Part shown: positions 61,979-64,000 of the stretch, in pieces
Position numbering within the stretch: the stretch's first letter is position 1
Layout: every line of letters starts with the position of its first letter
Assembly: GCF_021352225.1 (NCBI RefSeq)
Contig: NZ_JAAUVI010000005.1
Location: forward strand, 62,001 to 126,000
Direction: 5' to 3'
Length of the DNA: 64,000 bases
Source of the DNA: Methylobacterium sp. C25
GTDB lineage: Bacteria; Pseudomonadota; Alphaproteobacteria; Rhizobiales; Beijerinckiaceae
Made by a program: the position numbers and the translations under genes
The notes under the pieces: generated by a model
The model's database searches: none
Told to the model about the DNA's origin: nothing
Seen by the model: only the letters and a program-made list of their open reading frames with translations

Positions 61979-63367
61979 TTAGAACGGCGCGGTGCCGACC
62001 GGATCGACGTGGACGAGCTTCTTGTTCACGAACTCCTCGATGCCGGCCTCCGACAATTCACGGCCGAAGCCGGAATTCTTGGCGCCGCCGAAGGGCAATT
62101 GCGGCGTGGTGCCGAAGGGGCGATTCACGAAGACCATGCCGCTGTCGATCTGTGCGGCGATGCGGGCGCCGCGCGCCGTATCCGCCGTGAAGACCGAGGC
62201 TCCGAGGCCATAGGCCGTGTCGTTGGCGAGCCGGATCGCCTCGTTTTCGTCCTCGACGACGAAGAACTGCGCCACGGGGCCGAACAGCTCCTCGCGGTAG
62301 ACGGGGTTCTCGGGCGAGATGTCGGTGAGCACCGTTGGTTCCAGGTAGAAGCCGGCGCGGTCGATGCGGTGGCCGCCCACCGCGACCTTGGCTCCGCCGT
62401 CCTTGGCACGGTGGATCTGGTCGACGAGCAGGTTGAGCTGCCGCTCCGAGGAGAGCGGACCGATCCCGGTCTCACCGTCGGCCGGATCGCCGGCCTTCAG
62501 TGAGGCCATCGCCTGGCTGAAGCCGCCGAGGAAGGCCTGTCCGCGCTCCTTGCCGACCACGATGATGCGCTTCGAGGCGACGCAGCACTGCCCGCAATTG
62601 AACAGGCGCCCGACCATGGCGCTGCCGATCGCCCATTCGAGGGGCGCGTCCTCCAGCACGATGAGCGGGTCGCTGCCGCCGAGCTCGAGCACCGCCTTCT
62701 TGAGGTTGCGTCCAGCGCGCTCGGCGACGGATGAGCCGGCGCGCTCGCTGCCGGTCAGGGTGACGCCGCGGACGCGCGGATCGTCGATCAGCCGGCCGGC
62801 CTGCTCGATGGTGGCGAAGATGTTGGTGTAGACGCCCTCGGGCGCGCCGGCCTCCTCGAACAGCCGGGCGAAGGCGAGCGCCGATTGCGGTACGCTCTCG
62901 GCGTGCTTGAGCAGCACCACGTTGCCGGCCATGAGCTGCGGGCCGACCACGCGAGCGACCTGGTAATACGGGAAGTTCCAGGGCTCGATCGCCAGCAGCA
63001 CGCCGATCGGGTCGATCTGGACTTCGGCGTTCGGGACATCCGCGACGGGTTTGGGCTTCAGAAAGCCCTCGGCGCGTGCGGCATAATATTCGAGGATGCC
63101 GGCGGCGAGGTCGATCTCGGCATGGGCCTCCATGGCCCGCTTGCCGACCTCCAGAACCAGGTAGCCGGTATATTCGTCGATCCGCTCGCGCAGGATCGCG
63201 GCGGCCTTGGCCATGACCTTGGCCCGCTCCGCGACGCTGCGCTTGCGCCAGTCATTCCGGAACGTGTCGTGCGCCGTGGCGAGCACGCGGTCCAGGTCGC
63301 GATCGCTGATCGCCGCGAAGGTCTCGACCACCTGTCCGGTAGCCGGGTTCACAGTCTGATAGGTCAT
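61979..63367 (-). CDS. NAD(P)-dependent aldehyde dehydrogenase (succinate-semialdehyde type)
   Basis: A 462-residue aldehyde dehydrogenase, short GabD/Sad type. Proton-acceptor glutamate in VLELGGSDP (canonical LELGG), nucleophile cysteine in FNCGQCCVASKR, and the NAD-loop TGSERAGSSVAERAG. The start is ATG 63367. The long frame upstream to 63625 crosses the promoter and the divergent regulator gene and was rejected. The substrate is probably succinate semialdehyde or a similar oxo-acid. It faces an HxlR regulator. Confidence 0.9.
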   Translation of the reverse strand: MTYQTVNPATGQVVETFAAISDRDLDRVLATAHDTFRNDWRKRSVAERAKVMAKAAAILRERIDEYTGYLVLEVGKRAMEAHAEIDLAAGILEYYAARAEGFLKPKPVADVPNAEVQIDPIGVLLAIEPWNFPYYQVARVVGPQLMAGNVVLLKHAESVPQSALAFARLFEEAGAPEGVYTNIFATIEQAGRLIDDPRVRGVTLTGSERAGSSVAERAGRNLKKAVLELGGSDPLIVLEDAPLEWAIGSAMVGRLFNCGQCCVASKRIIVVGKERGQAFLGGFSQAMASLKAGDPADGETGIGPLSSERQLNLLVDQIHRAKDGGAKVAVGGHRIDRAGFYLEPTVLTDISPENPVYREELFGPVAQFFVVEDENEAIRLANDTAYGLGASVFTADTARGARIAAQIDSGMVFVNRPFGTTPQLPFGGAKNSGFGRELSEAGIEEFVNKKLVHVDPVGTAPF

Positions 63368-63501
63368 CGAACTCTCCTCGAGAAAGATCGGAGCGGCCCG
63401 GCCTGCATGGGTCTTGGACGGCGCGGCCGCGTGCGGTCGCAAGATCGACGAGCGCGGCAGAATGCAGCCGCCATGTGGTTTAACTTTGCAACCTTTGACA
63501 C

Positions 63502-63520
63502 CTAAACCCGAGCGGTTTAG
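63502..63520. promoter_or_regulatory. Dyad between the aldehyde dehydrogenase and HxlR genes
   Basis: CTAAACC-CGAGC-GGTTTAG, a perfect 7-bp dyad, flanked by two direct copies of TTTGCAACC (63485-63493 and 63522-63530). It is a likely operator of the adjacent HxlR-type regulator. Confidence 0.65.
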
Positions 63521-63560
63521 ATTTGCAACCGATTTCTTGCAGGCTGCGGCACCCGTTCCG

Positions 63561-64000
63561 ATGAAAGGAAAGAAGACCGACTTCACCGATGCCGATTGCG
63601 GCATCGCCCGCTCGCTGGGCGTCATTGGCGACTGGTGGTCTCTGCTGATCGTGCGCGAGGCGTTCCGCGGGGTTCAGCGCTTCAACGAGTTCCACAAGAG
63701 CCTCGGGATCGCGAAGAACATCCTCTCGGCGCGGCTCAAGAAGCTCGTCGACGAAGGCATCCTGAGGATCGAGGAGGACGAGCCGTCTTCCGGGAGGAGC
63801 CGCTACGTCCTGACCGAGAAGGGCGAGCGTCTGTACGTCGTGCTGATCGCCCTTTGGCAATGGGGCGAGGCCGACTGTTCGGACGAAGTCGCGCTCAGCC
63901 GCACGATGTTCGACGCGGTGACCGGCAAGCCGCTCGCGCGACTGGAGGTGAAGGGCGAGGACGGTCGCGTGGTCGGCGCGCGAGAATTCATGCCGGCGCC
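63561..64000 (+). CDS. HxlR-type winged-helix regulator (partial)
   Basis: The first 146 codons of a MarR-like HxlR regulator. Starts MKGKKTDFTDADCGIARSL (19 residues), with the effector-sensing cysteine near position 13, then GDWWSLLIVREAFRGVQRFNEF and HKSLGIAKNILSARLKKLVDEGIL, the HTH and wing, and RYVLTEKGERLYVVLIALWQWG. It runs off the window end without a stop. Probably regulates itself and the divergent aldehyde dehydrogenase through the dyad at 63502-63520. Confidence 0.9.
   Translation, partial: MKGKKTDFTDADCGIARSLGVIGDWWSLLIVREAFRGVQRFNEFHKSLGIAKNILSARLKKLVDEGILRIEEDEPSSGRSRYVLTEKGERLYVVLIALWQWGEADCSDEVALSRTMFDAVTGKPLARLEVKGEDGRVVGAREFMPA

Overview
The window looks like chromosome of a GC-rich alphaproteobacterium of the Hyphomicrobiales, most likely Methylobacterium/Methylorubrum or a close relative. 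The pointers are ctrA with clustered GANTC sites upstream, a GapR/DUF2312 protein, a LexA operator of the alphaproteobacterial GTTC-N7-GTTC type in front of imuA-imuB-dnaE2, a porin with the alphaproteobacterial N-terminus, DUF6894 proteins and PssD/PssE-type glycosyltransferases. There is no rRNA, no CRISPR array and no intact insertion sequence. The genus is an inference from remembered family traits.

Region 1 (about 1-22.9 kb) is an exopolysaccharide locus with AT-rich intergenic gaps. A leftward operon (1-4788) encodes a GT2 glycosyltransferase, a CelD/BcsL-type acyltransferase, a DegT-like aminotransferase, a Gfo/Idh/MocA dehydrogenase and the start of one more gene. Rightward come a polysaccharide deacetylase, an acyltransferase-3 protein and a small signal-peptide/Gly-Ser/TM/Arg protein followed by an exosortase and a secreted protein. 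Next are PssD-PssE-GT4-FemAB-like genes, a leftward GT8-like gene, a Wzx flippase, the initiating sugar-phosphate transferase with two DegT aminotransferases around an SDR epimerase/dehydratase, and a Wza-type export lipoprotein. Together they can make, decorate, flip and export a glycan built with amino sugars. No Wzy polymerase or tyrosine autokinase is visible.

Region 2 (23.3-31 kb) holds a leftward catabolic operon (FAD monooxygenase of the NicC/salicylate hydroxylase type, carboxymuconolactone decarboxylase, PcaD-like hydrolase, LysR regulator) divergent from a DctA dicarboxylate carrier. A DUF2252 protein and a methyltransferase follow.

Region 3 (31-51.7 kb) is mostly core chromosome: the SOS mutagenesis cassette imuA-imuB-dnaE2, ctrA, fliI-fliJ, an LPG-synthase-like membrane protein, hemF, a RecD-like helicase, maiA, a type II NADH dehydrogenase, an SGNH-like protein, tgt-queA (queuosine), a CDF transporter, lipB and fliN. 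Two tRNA genes (Leu-GAG, Lys-UUU) follow.

Region 4 (52-64 kb) has small hypotheticals, a trypsin-like protease, gapR, a porin, and a leftward catabolic operon (CaiB/BaiF CoA-transferase, HMG-CoA lyase, MFS carrier) preceded by its LysR gene. It ends with an aldehyde dehydrogenase divergent from an HxlR-type regulator cut by the window end.

The least-explained items are the exosortase/substrate pair inside the polysaccharide locus, the zinc-ligand-depleted Tgt, nested inverted repeats between gapR and the porin gene, and the regulatory DNA around ctrA/fliI.
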